From: HNR sp040400085
Lineage (GTDB): Bacteria > Actinomycetota > Actinomycetes > Actinomycetales > Microbacteriaceae
Reading direction: 5' to 3'
Assembly: GCA_040400085.1 (NCBI GenBank)
Contig: JBBAQX010000010.1
Coordinates: 27,341 to 91,340 of the forward strand
DNA length: 64,000 nt
Shown piece after piece: positions 42,985-51,361 of the stretch. The notes beneath the pieces were generated by a model that had not been told where the DNA came from, searched no databases, and saw nothing but the letters and a program-made list of their open reading frames with translations. Each line of letters opens with the position of its first letter. Position 1 is the first letter of the stretch. The translations under genes were made by a program, and so were the position numbers.

Positions 42985-43232
42985 GACACAGCCCTCAACA
43001 CCCGACTGAACCGAAGACGCGCCTCAAGTCCGATCGCGTTTTCGTAACACTCTTTCAGCGTGGGTCCGATCCGCTCCATGGGATGGACTATTCCGGTTGA
43101 CTGTCGTCGCCCGTATCGTCGCATGTAATGTTTCATGTAGCATGCTCGGCATTCAGTCTTTACCCACTGGGACGCGCTCGTTGTTCCGCACGTCATGCAC
43201 TTCCTTACCGCGTGCTCAGGTATGGGGTCCAT
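42981..43232 (-). CDS. Zinc-binding protein, paralogue B
   Basis: 83 residues with CMTC and CRAC, a basic helix (YMKHYMRRYGRRQ) and the paralogous C-terminal helix of the neighbouring gene. Its start lies 28 bases inside the end of the glycosyltransferase gene. A local duplication gave the pair; paralogue A has gained one more Cys pair. Confidence 0.6.
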   Translation of the reverse strand: MDPIPEHAVRKCMTCGTTSASQWVKTECRACYMKHYMRRYGRRQSTGIVHPMERIGPTLKECYENAIGLEARLRFSRVLRAVS

Positions 43233-43879
43233 TTCTCAATCCACTTTTGATTTTCTTGCGCCCACGGATCGGCGAGAGATCCGCCTGAGAGATGCTTCGT
43301 GACTTCGGGGATCACGTAGTTCTGAAGACCAGCCTGGCGCATCTTCATGCACAGGTCCGCGTCGTAGCAGTGCCAGTGATTGAACTGTTCATCGAACCCA
43401 CCGACTTGCCGGAATCGCCAGTACTTCACGACCATGCAGTAGCCATCAACCGAGTCGACCGGCTGCGGTTGCGTAGCCCAGCGGTGAATCACGTTCGGAC
43501 CATGTTCGGGCGGGAAGTCGTTCTGGATCAGTCCGCCCACGAGCGGAGAGCCCAGCCACCAGCGCGAGTCGCATTTCATTCGCTCGCAGCCGACGAAACC
43601 AATCACACCGGCATTCGGGAGAGCGTCGAAGTATTCGTTCAACTTTGAAAGCTGGAAGTAAACCCGCGCGTCTTGGTGGATCAGAACCAGAATATCGTCT
43701 GGTTGGATGCAATGCTTTTCGCTGACAGCTTGAATCGCTTCGTTGTATCCGCTCGTCATTGAGCGGGCGGTGTGGGACCCGAATCGGACTGAGCCGCGTC
43801 CGTACTCGGCGATGTTGTCGAGCATGGCGTGGAGTTGTCTACTGTCGTTTGTGAGGGTGACGGTGAAGATCCGGGACAT
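43205..43879 (-). CDS. Family 2-like glycosyltransferase
   Basis: 224 residues. DDILVLIHQDARVY (StrF-like motif with Asp), VIGFVGCERMK, VDGYCMVVKYW and GFDEQFNHWHCYDADLCMKMRQAG are the blocks of GT-A glycosyltransferases of the StrF type, including the acidic ED/DxD region and a conserved catalytic Asp. Likely transfers a sugar to a lipid, protein or modified base. 124 bases of its start overlap the tail of the next gene. Confidence 0.75.
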   Translation of the reverse strand: MSRIFTVTLTNDSRQLHAMLDNIAEYGRGSVRFGSHTARSMTSGYNEAIQAVSEKHCIQPDDILVLIHQDARVYFQLSKLNEYFDALPNAGVIGFVGCERMKCDSRWWLGSPLVGGLIQNDFPPEHGPNVIHRWATQPQPVDSVDGYCMVVKYWRFRQVGGFDEQFNHWHCYDADLCMKMRQAGLQNYVIPEVTKHLSGGSLADPWAQENQKWIEKWTPYLSTR

Positions 43880-44238
43880 TCTTTTTCTGCCTTGGCTAGT
43901 AACTCCTGCTCTGCGTGTTCCCGGCCGATCACATACGCATCGGCCTCATCGATCTCAGATTTCTTTCGGTGGTGTCCGTGCGCGTAAGCTGTCATCGGCG
44001 CAGCCTGGCGGGAGTCACCGATATGGATGTTCGAAACTACGGGATTCTCTTTATCTTCTTCTTTCACCAGCACACGCGTCGTCACGTTCAGGTCTGCGAT
44101 CTTGTGCTTTACACGCAGGAAATAGAGAGCTTTAAAGAATGCGCACAGTGCCGCGGTTGCCTCAGCTTCATTTCCCAGCGGGCGGTTGAGTTTCTGGTAC
44201 GTCTTGGGGCTCACTACTTTGTCCGAACCCGAGTCCAT
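43756..44238 (-). CDS. Hypothetical protein with Ser/Thr/Pro-rich tail
   Basis: 160 residues. The first 120 look like a folded domain (NEAEATAALCAFFKALYFLRVKHKI; SEIDEADAYVIGREHAEQELL). The last 38 (PGSSPSPSQTTVDNSTP...) are low complexity and coincide with the 124-base overlap with the glycosyltransferase start. ATG behind AAAGGATGAACTGA. Function unknown. Confidence 0.55.
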   Translation of the reverse strand: MDSGSDKVVSPKTYQKLNRPLGNEAEATAALCAFFKALYFLRVKHKIADLNVTTRVLVKEEDKENPVVSNIHIGDSRQAAPMTAYAHGHHRKKSEIDEADAYVIGREHAEQELLAKAEKECPGSSPSPSQTTVDNSTPCSTTSPSTDAAQSDSGPTPPAQ

Positions 44239-44527
44239 TCAGTTCATCCTTTCCAATGATCTTTGCGCCGAACTTCTTGAACCGATCGGGGATGCACGCC
44301 ATCAACCCGAACAGTAGCGCATCCCACGGTCCGGCGACCTGTCGGCGGAAACCACCGAACCAACCCTTGCGCCAGAGAACCTTGTTCTTTCCCCAGCGGT
44401 AGATCTCACAGCGATAATTCCCGGTCTTTAAATCCCCAGTGCCATCGTTGATGATGTGCATGGTTCCGAGTTCTTTCTTGTGACACTCCAGTCCGTGCGG
44501 CCAGAGCTCGATCTTCACGACAATCAT
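44168..44527 (-). CDS. Hypothetical protein of a common phage type
   Basis: 119 residues from ATG 44527 (ATGA overlap). MIVVKIELWPHGLECHKKELG, then NYRCEIYRWGKNKVLWRKGWFGGF and PWDALLFGLMACI form a pattern seen in many phage proteins of unknown function. Its Pro/Gln-rich end (EPQDVPETQPPAGK) lies in a 71-base overlap with the next gene, the same arrangement as elsewhere in this arm. Confidence 0.6.
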   Translation of the reverse strand: MIVVKIELWPHGLECHKKELGTMHIINDGTGDLKTGNYRCEIYRWGKNKVLWRKGWFGGFRRQVAGPWDALLFGLMACIPDRFKKFGAKIIGKDELNGLGFGQSSEPQDVPETQPPAGK

Positions 44528-44781
44528 TCGCAACCCTCGGGTTTGTGCTTCCATTCCCCTCGACAGGTGTCACAAGAGTAGTATGAGTCGCTTCCGCCGC
44601 AGGGATCGTAGTTGTAACGAATGCCTTTGTGAGGGCATCGCTTTTGAAGTTCCTTCCACATCTCCATGATTTTCTTTTGCTGCTTTTCGAACCGTTCTTT
44701 TATTGCCTTCTCAAGCCTCCAGATCTTCATAAAGATCCGGTCGGCTCCGGTCGGCGTGTATTTCTTCAGTTGTTCCGACAT
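44524..44781 (-). CDS. Zinc-ribbon-like coiled protein
   Basis: 85 residues from ATG 44781 with TGAGGACGTC upstream. First half a charged helix (MKIWRLEKAIKERFEKQQKKIMEMW... as two segments), second half CPHKGIR...CGG...CDTCRGEW with four Cys. A helical stalk with a zinc end. Function unknown. Confidence 0.55.
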   Translation of the reverse strand: MSEQLKKYTPTGADRIFMKIWRLEKAIKERFEKQQKKIMEMWKELQKRCPHKGIRYNYDPCGGSDSYYSCDTCRGEWKHKPEGCE

Positions 44782-45003
44782 GACGTCCTCAAAAATTTTA
44801 ATGGAGCATAGACCCGTCAACTTTTCGGACTCGGCACCAGGTATTGCCTACTTAGAGCCCATCCGCGCGCACTGGTCCGCGCACATGATCGATGACCGAT
44901 TCTTATTTTTTCAGCACCCGCCGCTCCATGCGCTTCGAACTGTTTAGGGTGTGGCCTCTCATGAGCTTGACGGGGTTTCCCCTGTGAGGCTCCCACCACT
45001 ATT
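44782..45003 (-). promoter_or_regulatory. Structured intergenic region with possible promoter
   Basis: 222 bases without a gene. On the - strand, GTGG, GCCTC and GGGG pair with CCCC, GAGGC and CCAC in nested order just after the protease stop, including the tight hairpin GGGGAAACCCC. Nearer to the next gene, TTGACG stands 14 bases before TAAAAT, a short-spaced promoter-like pair. It may be the promoter for the 44.8-39 kb genes. Confidence 0.4.
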
Positions 45004-45753
45004 TTACTTATCGCCTTCGTTGCTTTCGCGTTTCGGATCTTCCGTGTAATTCTTGAGGACCACAATCTTGCGACCCATGAACTTCTTGTCTTCCTGCAGG
45101 AAGTATTCGCGCATGAACTCCCGGACGATAGACGCCGGAACGAACAGGCCTTGCGTCTTGTCCAGGTCGCCATCTTTGGGAATGCCAGCGGTGGCGATCC
45201 CGACTACTTGATTCGTGTCGTTAAGAACGGGCGAGCCTGAGAGACCATGATCAAACTGAACCGCGGCGCACGTTCGGATAGTTCCTTCGTGATAGATGCC
45301 GGTCACCTTACCCTTGTAATCCTCGACGGGTGTCCCGCGCAAAGAGCCGGCGATGGTGATACTGTCGCCGAGGAATGCGTTGTTCGTTGCCAAACCAAGA
45401 GTCTCTTTGAGATTCATCGGCTTCAGTGTTGCGACAACTGCGAGGTCAAGGTTTCGGTTGTAATACAGCGGGCGGATGACGAACTTTTTACCATACACTT
45501 CCACCCACATCACGTCGTAGGGGATCTTCTTTTCGTCGTCAATGATGTTGTGTGCGCAAGTGAGTAGTGTGTCCGTCGATATTGCGAATGCTGTGCCATG
45601 ACCTGTAACAGTTTCGATAACTTTAACCCCGCTCTTCTCGTCAGTGGATTCTTGAAGGCGCTCATACTTCAGCGGGAATGACGCTTCCGTTTCTGCGAAC
45701 GCGGCGATGTTAAAACACAGGGCGAATACCAAGCCCAGAATAAATCGAACCAT
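45004..45753 (-). CDS. Secreted trypsin-like serine protease
   Basis: 249 residues, ATG 45753 behind GGAGGTAGTCCG. Signal peptide MVRFILGLVFALCFNIAAFA. Catalytic triad readable: His68 (LLTCAHNI), Asp103 (NLDLAVV) and Ser172 (HGLSGSPV). GHGTAFAIS and VVGIATAGIP complete the chymotrypsin fold. It ends in a basic, charged tail; no PDZ domain, so not DegP-like in full. Second exported protease of this phage. Possible roles are envelope remodelling or host proteolysis. Confidence 0.85.
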   Translation of the reverse strand: MVRFILGLVFALCFNIAAFAETEASFPLKYERLQESTDEKSGVKVIETVTGHGTAFAISTDTLLTCAHNIIDDEKKIPYDVMWVEVYGKKFVIRPLYYNRNLDLAVVATLKPMNLKETLGLATNNAFLGDSITIAGSLRGTPVEDYKGKVTGIYHEGTIRTCAAVQFDHGLSGSPVLNDTNQVVGIATAGIPKDGDLDKTQGLFVPASIVREFMREYFLQEDKKFMGRKIVVLKNYTEDPKRESNEGDK

Positions 45754-45872
45754 CGGACTACCTCCGAAAACGACCGGATCAAGCGCTTGGCTCACCCGTC
45801 ATTCCAACTCGCGAGACGATTCGTTTCCGCTCGCGAGTTGGTTCATCGTCTTTCGGATTTGGCGGCTAAAAT

Positions 45873-45890
45873 AAACCGCTCGGTTTTTAG
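45873..45890 (-). repeat. Stop-associated CCGAGCGG motif in a hairpin
   Basis: - strand CTAAAAACCGAGCGGTTTA... : AAACC-GAGC-GGTTT forms a stem with flanking CTAAAA/TTTTAG. It lies 8 bases after the stop of the 45899 gene and may terminate transcription. It is the best hairpin of the family besides the 51.5 kb copy. Confidence 0.6.
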
Positions 45891-45898
45891 AAAATAGT

Positions 45899-46273
45899 TC
45901 AGGGATTGCGAGGTGGAAGAGGTGCGACCTGTCGGTAAAGCTGCACATCTACCTGCAACGTTGCTGCCTTTCGTGCATCGTACAGTCGGATCGGAATGTC
46001 CGAGCTTCTGGATCTGTGCTGCTTGAATGCCTCTTCTTTGGTGTAAATCTGCACGTTGTTTAGGTGGCAGGTATATCCCTGACCATTTAGCGCCCAGAAA
46101 TACATACAGTTCCCGATGTACTGTCGAGAGTCCTGTAGGATGTATTCGTTTTCTCTGGCGGCATTGAGCTTAGTGAAACACTCCTCGCACATCGGCCCGA
46201 GGTTATCGAAGTCCTTTGAATTATTTGGGTTCAGGTCTTTCCAGCACTGAGTGCACGAAGGAAGTGGGTGCAT
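45899..46273 (-). CDS. Zinc-binding hypothetical protein
   Basis: 124 residues from ATG 46273. CTQC and CEEC 23 residues apart form a zinc ribbon; the rest has many Tyr and Gln (QYIGNCMYFWALNGQGYTCHL). The longer frame upstream is not supported. Function unknown. Confidence 0.55.
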   Translation of the reverse strand: MHPLPSCTQCWKDLNPNNSKDFDNLGPMCEECFTKLNAARENEYILQDSRQYIGNCMYFWALNGQGYTCHLNNVQIYTKEEAFKQHRSRSSDIPIRLYDARKAATLQVDVQLYRQVAPLPPRNP

Positions 46274-46274
46274 C

Positions 46275-46463
46275 TTACTCCGCCTTTCCATTCCAGACGC
46301 CCTTGCTGATGATGTCCACGTCGTGGCTCTGAAGTTTCGGTCGGTCCGATTTGAATTCCTGAATCGCATCGGCAACGGCGTGATCGACTGATGGAGCGCG
46401 TAGAATTATCTCCGAGTAACGAGTCTCGCCCCGCTTGCGAAGGGTGATCTTGTAGGATTCCAT
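46275..46463 (-). CDS. Small hypothetical protein
   Basis: 62 residues, coupled to the lipoprotein gene by TAATG. MESYKITLRKRGETRYSEII, then SVDHAVADAIQEF, a strand-helix pattern like small RNA- or protein-binding folds. No assignment. Confidence 0.5.
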   Translation of the reverse strand: MESYKITLRKRGETRYSEIILRAPSVDHAVADAIQEFKSDRPKLQSHDVDIISKGVWNGKAE

Positions 46464-46741
46464 TATTTCCTTTCGGCCTGTGGCCTGTTCGGGGAAGGCG
46501 TAACCAGTTCACCAATCACCGCCTCTTCCACCCAGTCCTTAACGATCTTCGAGGAAGGAGCGGCATAGGTAAGTTCGTAGTTCCACTTGCCGTTGTAGAA
46601 TCTTTTGTCGGTGATCACGCCGGGGATCCCGAGCGCTTTGACGTGGTCACCCCGGAAGTATTTCTCGCGCGGCGTGGTTGGTGCGATATGGTCGCAGCCG
46701 AGAATAAACACGATCAGGATGACTAATGCCAGTCGGATCAT
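46463..46741 (-). CDS. Small lipoprotein
   Basis: 92 residues from ATG 46741 (TAATG overlap). MIRLALVILIVFILGC has a lipobox with Cys16. The mature part is a small beta domain (HVKALGIPGVITDKRFYNGKWNYEL in two segments) with an SH3-like look and an acidic helix. Probably anchored in the host membrane; superinfection exclusion or envelope change are possible roles. Confidence 0.65.
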   Translation of the reverse strand: MIRLALVILIVFILGCDHIAPTTPREKYFRGDHVKALGIPGVITDKRFYNGKWNYELTYAAPSSKIVKDWVEEAVIGELVTPSPNRPQAERK

Positions 46742-46935
46742 TAGAGTCTCCAGAAAACCAGAAGCGATCGGATCTTTTGCTTCCGGAATTTTACCCAACC
46801 ACTATTGACGAAGCTCTTAAAGCTCGCGTCTGCAATCATCCCAGCGATGGTCGCCAGTCGGACGTACAGCCACACACGCCAGAACGGGGTTCCGGCCGGG
46901 ATTTCTACCTCGTAGTTAAACTTGGGATACTTCAC
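46741..46935 (-). CDS. Small hypothetical protein
   Basis: 64 residues, GTG start overlapping the helicase stop (GTGA). One hydrophobic stretch in the middle (LYVRLATIAGMIADASF), basic end (KFRKQKIRSLL). Possibly membrane-associated. TAATG overlap with the lipoprotein gene. Confidence 0.5.
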   Translation of the reverse strand: MKYPKFNYEVEIPAGTPFWRVWLYVRLATIAGMIADASFKSFVNSGWVKFRKQKIRSLLVFWRL

Positions 46936-49274
46936 GCGTAGGCCTCCAATAATGCGAGCTCAACATCCTCGGTCGGCTTCGCTTCATCTGCGGCGAAGAG
47001 ATCGAAGAGCATTTCCTGTCCGGGCGTGTCCTTGTGGCGACCGCGCGGCGGGGGATTGAAGGGGAGTGGCGGAGGCGGAAGGGTTTCGGCGAGCTCGGCT
47101 TCGCTTGCGCCGTCCGCATACATAGACTCGGCGTCACGCTCGGCCTGTTGCATCTTCGCCCAGGCAGCCTTTGCGCTACCGCGGTTCTCCAATCGGCTTG
47201 CCAAGGCCGCCATGATGTCGTCGTTCTGTCCGCCGTTCATCATGGACTTCAGCGCGGTAACATCGAAGGTTCCTTCCAGCGCTTGCGATGCGGCCTCTTT
47301 CTCACCCATCAGAGCGAGCGCCTGTTCTTGGATCGTTCCTTCGTAGTAGAAGAAGAACACCTTGCACGCCTGAGTCTGGATTGGACGGCGCGCACGGGCG
47401 GATGCTTGGCGAAGGACGTGGGTGGAGTAGCCGACCTGATACCACATCAGCGACGGGAACTGCACGAGATCCAGTCCAGTCATCACGCGCTTTGGGTGCA
47501 CCACCAGCACGTCGATGTCCTGAATGTGCTTGGCAATCCAATCTTCGCGCGCTTCCGGCTTGACCGTGTCCGGCATTCGAACGGCGCGGATTCCCTCGCG
47601 CGCCAGCATGTCAACGATCTTCGGTCGAACGTCGTGCTCGCCGACGAACGAAACGTAGATGGCGCACTTGCGACCCTGTGCCAACTCAGACTTGCAGGTC
47701 TCCACGAGCTTCTGATCTTTTGAATCCTCGTGGTTGATGCCCAAGTCCTTCGGCTGAACAACCGGCTCATACCCCGTCTTGATCCCGTTCTCGTCAAACG
47801 TCGGGGCGCAGATCACGCGCCAGTCCCACGGATGATCGAGGTAGGAGTCCAGAGCAGAGATGCGGATAGTGACGAGGACGGGCGGACCCTTACCCTCTCC
47901 ACCTGCCTTCTCTTGGATGGCTTCTGTCAGAGCACTATCGATTCGGATGTATTCTTCGCGCAGTTCCTTGCTCGGCTTGCACGCAACGAGCACGCGCTCC
48001 ATCGTGGGTAACGCCGGTCCGAGTTCGGCGAGCGACATGAACACTGCTCGGCCAATAAGGAAGTGGTTGTAGAGATCCGGCGAGATCCCGGGCTTCGGGT
48101 TGTCCGCCGTCTTGTATTCTTTACGCCGGCCGCACGCGCCGCGCCGCGCGCCGCGCAGATCGTCCACCTCATTGCGGTGAACCTGGCGCTCCATCACGCC
48201 ATAGCGACGAACGAAACCCATTGCATTGCGACCGATCGGACCCACGCGTCCACCGCGCAAAGACGACAGGTCGAAACCGCGCGCCCGGAGGAGAGCGGGG
48301 GACATGCGCCAGAGCGGGGCGTGAAGATCGACCGCCTTGCCACCGATCAGAGTTCCAGTAAGTCCCATGGTGTAACGGCAGGATGCGGCGAGGGTTCCGA
48401 AAGTATTGCCTTGAATCGTATCAGCACCGGCCAGTTCGTGGACTTCGTCCGCAATCAACAGGTCGAAGAAACCCTTCATCTTGCGCTGGATATAGCGATC
48501 GATGTGCGGGTTTCGGCGGAAGCCACGCGCGTTCGTGCTCAGCTTGTCCTTGCACTGGTGGCAGTAGGCGGCTACCGGCGCTTCAATGTAATCGTCATAG
48601 CTGATCGGGTTCTTGTGATCGCCGATCTCTTCCATCTGAATCGCGCCACAGGTGGGGCAAGCGGCGACGTCCATGGTCGACCGTTCGAGGAATTCACGAC
48701 CATCATTCTTTGTGGCGATCAGCGCATTGATCCGGCGCTTGGCGGCCACGGGGCGATCCACGTCAAAGCCCAGCTTGGCGGCTTCCTTGGAGATGACCAT
48801 GATGGAAGGGCCGGTGTGTTTCGAAGCCTTCTCTTTGAAGTCCATCAGGTCGGCGTAGGTGCGGACAGCCTTGACATACACATTCGGGATAGCCCACTCG
48901 ACTTCGCGGCGCCACTTGCGGACGATGTGGCCCGGGCAGAGAACGATCGCACGCCAGTTCTTTTTCTTCTTGAGCACCACGTGCGCCACGGCCAGAGACA
49001 TCGGGGACTTTCCGCATCCCATCTCTGCAATAAACAGAGCTCTGCCATGAGTTCGCAAACCTTCTACCATGCCGCCGATCTTGTGGATCTGTGCCGGGAA
49101 GAAGCGGAACTTATTTCCCACTCGGCGTGTGCGGTTGAACTCGACCTCACGAACGTCTACTACCTTCGACACGCCGGGAATGTAGCGCGGATTCAGAACA
49201 CTCTCGGCGGAATCTGCCAGGGCGGGTCCAAATTTCTGAATCAGTTCGGTGAGATCTCGGGCTAATGCGACCAT
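46932..49274 (-). CDS. SNF2-type DNA helicase/ATPase
   Basis: 780 residues. Walker A MGCGKSP (residues 85-91), motif II DEVH (276-279), motif III region (MGLTGTLIGG), and in the second core domain CAIYVSFVGEH, VHPKRVMTGLDLVQF and motif VI QASARARR. Cys206/209 (CPTC) and Cys238/241 (CHQC) make a zinc module inserted in the first domain, as in some SNF2 proteins. Acidic Pro-rich end. It would move on double-stranded DNA. It is encoded with a DNA methyltransferase gene and a 738-residue DUF2958-type gene, a set that occurs on plasmids and phages; its role is unknown. Confidence 0.85.
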   Translation of the reverse strand: MVALARDLTELIQKFGPALADSAESVLNPRYIPGVSKVVDVREVEFNRTRRVGNKFRFFPAQIHKIGGMVEGLRTHGRALFIAEMGCGKSPMSLAVAHVVLKKKKNWRAIVLCPGHIVRKWRREVEWAIPNVYVKAVRTYADLMDFKEKASKHTGPSIMVISKEAAKLGFDVDRPVAAKRRINALIATKNDGREFLERSTMDVAACPTCGAIQMEEIGDHKNPISYDDYIEAPVAAYCHQCKDKLSTNARGFRRNPHIDRYIQRKMKGFFDLLIADEVHELAGADTIQGNTFGTLAASCRYTMGLTGTLIGGKAVDLHAPLWRMSPALLRARGFDLSSLRGGRVGPIGRNAMGFVRRYGVMERQVHRNEVDDLRGARRGACGRRKEYKTADNPKPGISPDLYNHFLIGRAVFMSLAELGPALPTMERVLVACKPSKELREEYIRIDSALTEAIQEKAGGEGKGPPVLVTIRISALDSYLDHPWDWRVICAPTFDENGIKTGYEPVVQPKDLGINHEDSKDQKLVETCKSELAQGRKCAIYVSFVGEHDVRPKIVDMLAREGIRAVRMPDTVKPEAREDWIAKHIQDIDVLVVHPKRVMTGLDLVQFPSLMWYQVGYSTHVLRQASARARRPIQTQACKVFFFYYEGTIQEQALALMGEKEAASQALEGTFDVTALKSMMNGGQNDDIMAALASRLENRGSAKAAWAKMQQAERDAESMYADGASEAELAETLPPPPLPFNPPPRGRHKDTPGQEMLFDLFAADEAKPTEDVELALLEAYA

Positions 49275-49275
49275 C

Positions 49276-49380
49276 TCAATTTCCTTTCACGATGCGTTTG
49301 AATGCAGCCAGACCTGCAGTGATTATTATTACGCATAGCGCATAAACCCCGATCGAGGCCGGAGTCGGCGCTTGCTCCAT
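49276..49380 (-). CDS. 34-residue membrane peptide
   Basis: ATG 49380 (MEQAPTPASIGVYAL...), one hydrophobic segment of about 18 residues and a basic end (FKRIVKGN). A typical single-pass microprotein. The start lies 5 bases upstream of the end of the truncated methyltransferase frame. No clear ribosome site. Confidence 0.45.
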   Translation of the reverse strand: MEQAPTPASIGVYALCVIIITAGLAAFKRIVKGN

Positions 49381-49384
49381 GGAT

Positions 49385-49522
49385 TCAGCGGGAATCCATG
49401 TCGTGGTTGATTGCAATGTCCGGGTCGCGACCGAAGGCGATGCGCAGTCCGAGCGAGGCGCCACCACCACCGGCGAAGTTATCCACGATCAGTCCGTCAA
49501 TCATTGACATGTGCTTTCTCAT
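49385..49522 (-). pseudogene. Truncated C5-cytosine DNA methyltransferase N-terminus
   Basis: 45 residues. LIVDNFAGGGGASLGLR followed by IAFGRDPDIAINHDM is the SAM-binding motif I and acidic motif II start of phage C5-cytosine methyltransferases (usual length 300-500 residues). The frame then stops at TGA 49387-49385; no catalytic PC motif is present downstream in any frame seen. ATGA overlap with the upstream gene keeps its translation start intact. Interpretation: a deleted remnant, or a retained SAM-binding peptide. Confidence 0.65.
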
Positions 49523-50253
49523 GCGGATCTCCGTTCAAGTTGGGCTTTGGTTTCCTCTGCGTAGATGCCGCCACACTCGCGGACATACTCAGAGACAAGG
49601 GCGTCGAATGTTTTTGATGCCTCTTTTTCGAGGATGTAAGCGGACAGGTTCTCGGCGACTCCGAATGTCAGTGCCGGGATCAGGATTCCAGAGGTCTTGA
49701 TTCGGGGTATTAGCGTTGTGCCCCAGTGTTCGAGCGTCGGACAGGACATACGCTGGCGAAGTTTGCGCCAGAGAGTTTCGTCGCTGTCCACGATCACGAT
49801 CTCGCCTGTTCGATCATAGGCTGCGACGTGGTGCAGTACGCGACCGTGCCACCCTTCGACCGATAGCTTCGTGTCGCGGATGTTCATGCTTTCCGGCAGT
49901 TCAATGTCGGACCATTCCTTGGTGAATGGCTGACCCTTGATGCGCCAGTCAGCGTCGATCTTTTCGTCTGTGATTGCGGCGGCGTAGGCGTGGGCTGTGG
50001 CACTGGCGGTGCAGATAACTTCGAAGTAGTACAGTTTTCCTTCGGCCAGAACACCCGCGCTCATGTCGGCGGCCAGGTCCGCCTTGACAGACCCTTTGCT
50101 GATTACGCTCAATCCAAGGCGCGGAAGGGCTGAATCGGGCAGAATTTCACCCAATTCATCGCGAATCGCCTCAGCTTTGATATTCTCGGGAAGTTCGTCG
50201 CCGTCGTTGATTTGCCCGTACAACTTCGCAAGGCGATCAGCTTGCGTCATCAT
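49519..50253 (-). CDS. Hypothetical protein in the helicase-methyltransferase module
   Basis: 244 residues; ATG 50253 or 50250 with AAGGAG upstream. Mixed alpha/beta; acidic N-terminal helices, then KLYYFEVICTASATAHAY and WHGRVLHHVAAYDRTGEIVIVD. No motif assigned. It overlaps the methyltransferase end by 17 bases and the truncated methyltransferase start by 4, so it is translated with them. Confidence 0.55.
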   Translation of the reverse strand: MMTQADRLAKLYGQINDGDELPENIKAEAIRDELGEILPDSALPRLGLSVISKGSVKADLAADMSAGVLAEGKLYYFEVICTASATAHAYAAAITDEKIDADWRIKGQPFTKEWSDIELPESMNIRDTKLSVEGWHGRVLHHVAAYDRTGEIVIVDSDETLWRKLRQRMSCPTLEHWGTTLIPRIKTSGILIPALTFGVAENLSAYILEKEASKTFDALVSEYVRECGGIYAEETKAQLERRSA

Positions 50254-51361
50254 CGTCTTCGTCTCCTTCACCTGTTTCGTTGTGTCGGGCGTCCATCATT
50301 TCCTTCTCTTGTTCAGAGTGAGAGCTGTAGTTTTCGATGTCCCCAGAACTGCGTAGGAATCGAACGTTCATCACGTAGGTCGTTCGGAAGTAATCGACCG
50401 ATCCCGTCTGGTTTCCCATGTCGTCAATCTTGGCCTTGGTCTTAGCCTTCAGGACTTTCGACTCGAGTGTTCCTTTCACGAGGAGCGGCTCGTCTGTGTC
50501 GGGGTGTTTCGTGATCCCGTCGCACAAGCCACCGGCCAGCGCGAGCGCGAGGTGTCCTTCTTTCAGCGGCATCAGTGGTCGCTCGGGTTTCGGTGCAGGG
50601 GCGAGGGCTTCGCGCAGAAGCGCGTTGCGAATCGGGCTCTTCGCCACGGCTTCAAGAAGGATTTCACGGCTGAGGTTTTGGCGCTGCAGTACGGTTGAGG
50701 GTGCGTTCGGTAGGGTGTATATCGGCTTGCTGTCGTCGGGAAGGATCTGCCACGCACTCGGCTTCTCTGCCCACATCGGAAAGATGATTCGCGACGTCGG
50801 AAGCGCGCGCTGTCTGCGCCGGCCAATCAGAACGCACTGCTTGAAGATCGAATACTCGGGCTCGGGGTAGCGCCAGACTTGAACATGGTCGTACTCGCGA
50901 TCGACGGCGACGGCGAGGCCAGTTCGCTCGTCGGCAAGGATGTAGTCCGGAACGATCAAGCACAGGTATCCGCCGCGCGCGGTCCAGTCGCTCACCTTTT
51001 GAAAGAAGATCAGTTCAAGGCGAGAGGCCCCGCGAATTCTGTCGTATGGCGGATTTAGAAAATTCAGGCTGACGCGATTGGTCAGCGTCGCGTCTTCGGT
51101 GTTAGACCAGAGCGCAGAGTCGAGAACCTTTTTGGATTCCCCGGCGCGGTGTCGGTCGCCCTCAATGCCGTATGTTAGAATCTGATTGTTCGGATTAGAC
51201 CACACATTCTTGAGAGTGGCGATCGCGGCCCCGCAGCCAGAGCACGGGTCAACAATGGTCACCGTGCCCGATTCTGGCATCGCAAAAAGCTTGCTGATGG
51301 CAGCAACGATTCGGTCTTGAGTCGGGTAGAATCCCTGACTCACTCTTCCGGCTTCACGCAC
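50237..51361 (-). CDS. N6-type DNA methyltransferase, DUF6094-like
   Basis: 374 residues from GTG 51361, which has AAGGAGG with 6-base spacing; GTG 51451 is a longer, less likely start. GFYPTQDRIVAAI, then VDPCSGCGAA (motif I, SAM) and NFLNPPYDR (motif IV NPPY) give an adenine- or N4-cytosine methyltransferase. YLCLIVPDYIL follows as expected. There is no target recognition domain of type I and no nuclease. Acidic end (GEGDEDDDDAS). May protect phage DNA or mark it for the adjacent helicase. Confidence 0.75.
   Translation of the reverse strand: MREAGRVSQGFYPTQDRIVAAISKLFAMPESGTVTIVDPCSGCGAAIATLKNVWSNPNNQILTYGIEGDRHRAGESKKVLDSALWSNTEDATLTNRVSLNFLNPPYDRIRGASRLELIFFQKVSDWTARGGYLCLIVPDYILADERTGLAVAVDREYDHVQVWRYPEPEYSIFKQCVLIGRRRQRALPTSRIIFPMWAEKPSAWQILPDDSKPIYTLPNAPSTVLQRQNLSREILLEAVAKSPIRNALLREALAPAPKPERPLMPLKEGHLALALAGGLCDGITKHPDTDEPLLVKGTLESKVLKAKTKAKIDDMGNQTGSVDYFRTTYVMNVRFLRSSGDIENYSSHSEQEKEMMDARHNETGEGDEDDDDAS

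Noticed and set aside
44817..45173. 118-codon - strand frame over the protease end
   Set aside because: Arg/Ser-rich shadow of the trypsin-like gene in another phase, without a ribosome site.
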